From the NCBI RefSeq assembly GCF_000760595.1, contig NZ_BBNM01000004.1, positions 62,001 to 126,000 on the forward strand: 64,000 bases of DNA. Reading direction: 5' to 3'. Numbering within the stretch: the first letter of the stretch is position 1; each line of letters starts with the position of its first letter. The notes beneath the pieces are model-generated. The model was not told the DNA's origin. It saw nothing but the letters and a program-made list of their open reading frames with translations, and did not search any database. This DNA comes from Acinetobacter soli (GTDB lineage: Bacteria > Pseudomonadota > Gammaproteobacteria > Pseudomonadales > Moraxellaceae). The translations under genes and the position numbers were made by a program. Below are positions 62,972-64,000 of the stretch, in pieces.

Positions 62972-64000
62972 ATGACTAGTCTTCGTACTTCAGATATTAT
63001 TGCATTGGGGTTTATGACCTTTGCTCTATTTATTGGGGCTGGCAATATTATCTTCCCACCGATTGTTGCACAACAAGCAGGTGAACACGTCTGGCTGGCT
63101 GCTGCAGGATTCTTGATCACTGCAGTGGGTCTACCAGTCATCACGATTATGGCCTTGTCTCGTATGGAAGGTTCAATCGCGATGATCAGCTCACCACTTG
63201 GACGTGTTTTCAGCTTAATTTTGACCGTTGTGTGTTATCTGTCTGTCGGTCCACTTTTTGCTACTCCACGAACTGCCACTGTTTCGTATGAAATTGGCTT
63301 TTCATCGTTTTTTGGCACATCTGCAAGCAGTTTGCTGATCTACAGTATCGTGTATTTTGCTGTAGTGACTTTGGTTTCATTGTATCCAAACAAACTTCTC
63401 GATACCGTTGGCCATGTACTGGCGCCTCTTAAGATTTTCGCCTTGGCGATTTTAGGTATTGCTGCGGTTGCAATTCCATCAGGTTATATCCCACCAGCCA
63501 TCAACAACTACGTCACCAACCCGGTGTCGGAAGGTTTTGTAAATGGCTATTTGACTATGGATACTTTGGGTGCGCTGGTTTTTGGTATCGTCATTATTCA
63601 GGCGATTTACTCGCGTGGTGTACGTGATCCGAAACTGGTTACACGTTATGCTGTCATTGCCAGCATTATTTCTGGTATTGGTTTAACACTGGTTTATTTA
63701 AGCTTGTTTAAACTCGGCTTAGGTAGTCATGAAGTTGCACCAAATGCGAGCAACGGTGCTGTGATTTTGCACGCTTATGTGCAGCATGCCTTTGGAAACC
63801 TAGGTACTTGGTTTTTATCTGGCCTGATTTTCCTTGCCTGTATGGTGACCGCGATTGGCCTCACCTGTGCATGTGCTGAGTATTTCGCGCAATTAACCAA
63901 ACTTCCTTACAAATTATTTGTATTTGTGCTGGTCGGTTTCTCGCTTATTATCTCAAATCTTGGTTTGACTAAACTGATTGCGGTGTCGGTACCGGTGCTG
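62972..64000 (+). CDS. brnQ: Branched-chain amino acid transporter BrnQ (3' end outside window)
   Basis: Sodium- or proton-coupled importer of leucine, isoleucine and valine in the LIVCS family. The visible 343 codons are open from ATG 62972 to the window edge. The start [38 protein letters not shown] and [20 protein letters not shown] are family signatures. About 90-100 residues should be missing at the C-terminus. No strong ribosome site is evident. Confidence 0.94.
   Translation, partial: MTSLRTSDIIALGFMTFALFIGAGNIIFPPIVAQQAGEHVWLAAAGFLITAVGLPVITIMALSRMEGSIAMISSPLGRVFSLILTVVCYLSVGPLFATPRTATVSYEIGFSSFFGTSASSLLIYSIVYFAVVTLVSLYPNKLLDTVGHVLAPLKIFALAILGIAAVAIPSGYIPPAINNYVTNPVSEGFVNGYLTMDTLGALVFGIVIIQAIYSRGVRDPKLVTRYAVIASIISGIGLTLVYLSLFKLGLGSHEVAPNASNGAVILHAYVQHAFGNLGTWFLSGLIFLACMVTAIGLTCACAEYFAQLTKLPYKLFVFVLVGFSLIISNLGLTKLIAVSVPVL

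Noticed and set aside
62836..63144. Minus-strand frame of about 102 codons at the start of brnQ
   Set aside because: It is the shadow of the brnQ coding sequence, which carries clear family motifs on the plus strand.
1..64000. CRISPR arrays, tRNA or rRNA genes, insertion sequences, prophage
   Set aside because: None seen on reading both strands; TTCGAA-type tRNA-like strings at about 9070 and 39893 lie within coding genes. A tRNAscan or IS search would settle this.

Overview
The window looks like chromosomal DNA of a gamma-proteobacterium of the genus Acinetobacter. It is moderately AT-rich and densely packed, with short operons on both strands. The PACE efflux gene aceI with its divergent LysR gene, the SmvA/AmvA-type efflux pump with its TetR gene, the fused moaC-moaB gene and the non-phosphorylating-nitrate gene set all read as Acinetobacter versions. 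Genus is inferred from protein resemblance by eye; the species is not resolved. No rRNA, tRNA, insertion sequence, phage or CRISPR array was seen.

Positions 1-20624 form a molybdenum and nitrate block. An eight-gene minus-strand operon, moaA-moaD-moaE-moaCB-moeA-modA-modB-modC, makes molybdopterin, inserts molybdenum and imports molybdate. Next comes a minus-strand nitrate assimilation operon: transporter, nirB, a NirD-flavoprotein fusion, nasA, mobA. Divergent from it are nasT (ANTAR antiterminator) and nasS (cytoplasmic nitrate sensor), then a YdeP-type molybdoenzyme and fdhD. The regulatory region at 15217-15658 is unusually readable. There is a sigma-54 promoter on each strand. The minus-strand transcript should begin within a few bases of two hexaloop hairpins (loops AAAGAC and AACGAC) that match the known ANTAR-protein RNA target.

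Positions 20636-44339 are mostly housekeeping: glnS, ppiB, lpxH, fba, pgk, maf, roxA, murB and dnaX, with transporters (DMT, CitMHS), a nitroreductase, a membrane glutamate-synthase-like protein, a DUF218 protein, a LMW phosphatase and an alcohol dehydrogenase/thioesterase pair. An orphan promoter-terminator unit at 21040-21141 is a candidate small RNA. An LRAT-like membrane protein (22086-22625) is followed by a 41-bp tandem repeat.

Positions 44478-64000 hold drug efflux loci (SmvA-like with TetR; AceI with AceR), a lipid module (MaoC dehydratase, large FabG, thiolase with a long basic low-complexity N-terminus), transaldolase, LeuE- and BenE-like transporters, an mgtA-mgtC magnesium locus, an RDD protein, map and the start of brnQ. 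The mgtA operon begins with an unrecognised outer-membrane-like protein behind a roughly 220-nt structured 5' leader that has its own strong promoter. This leader and the ANTAR leader are the two most interesting RNA elements in the window.
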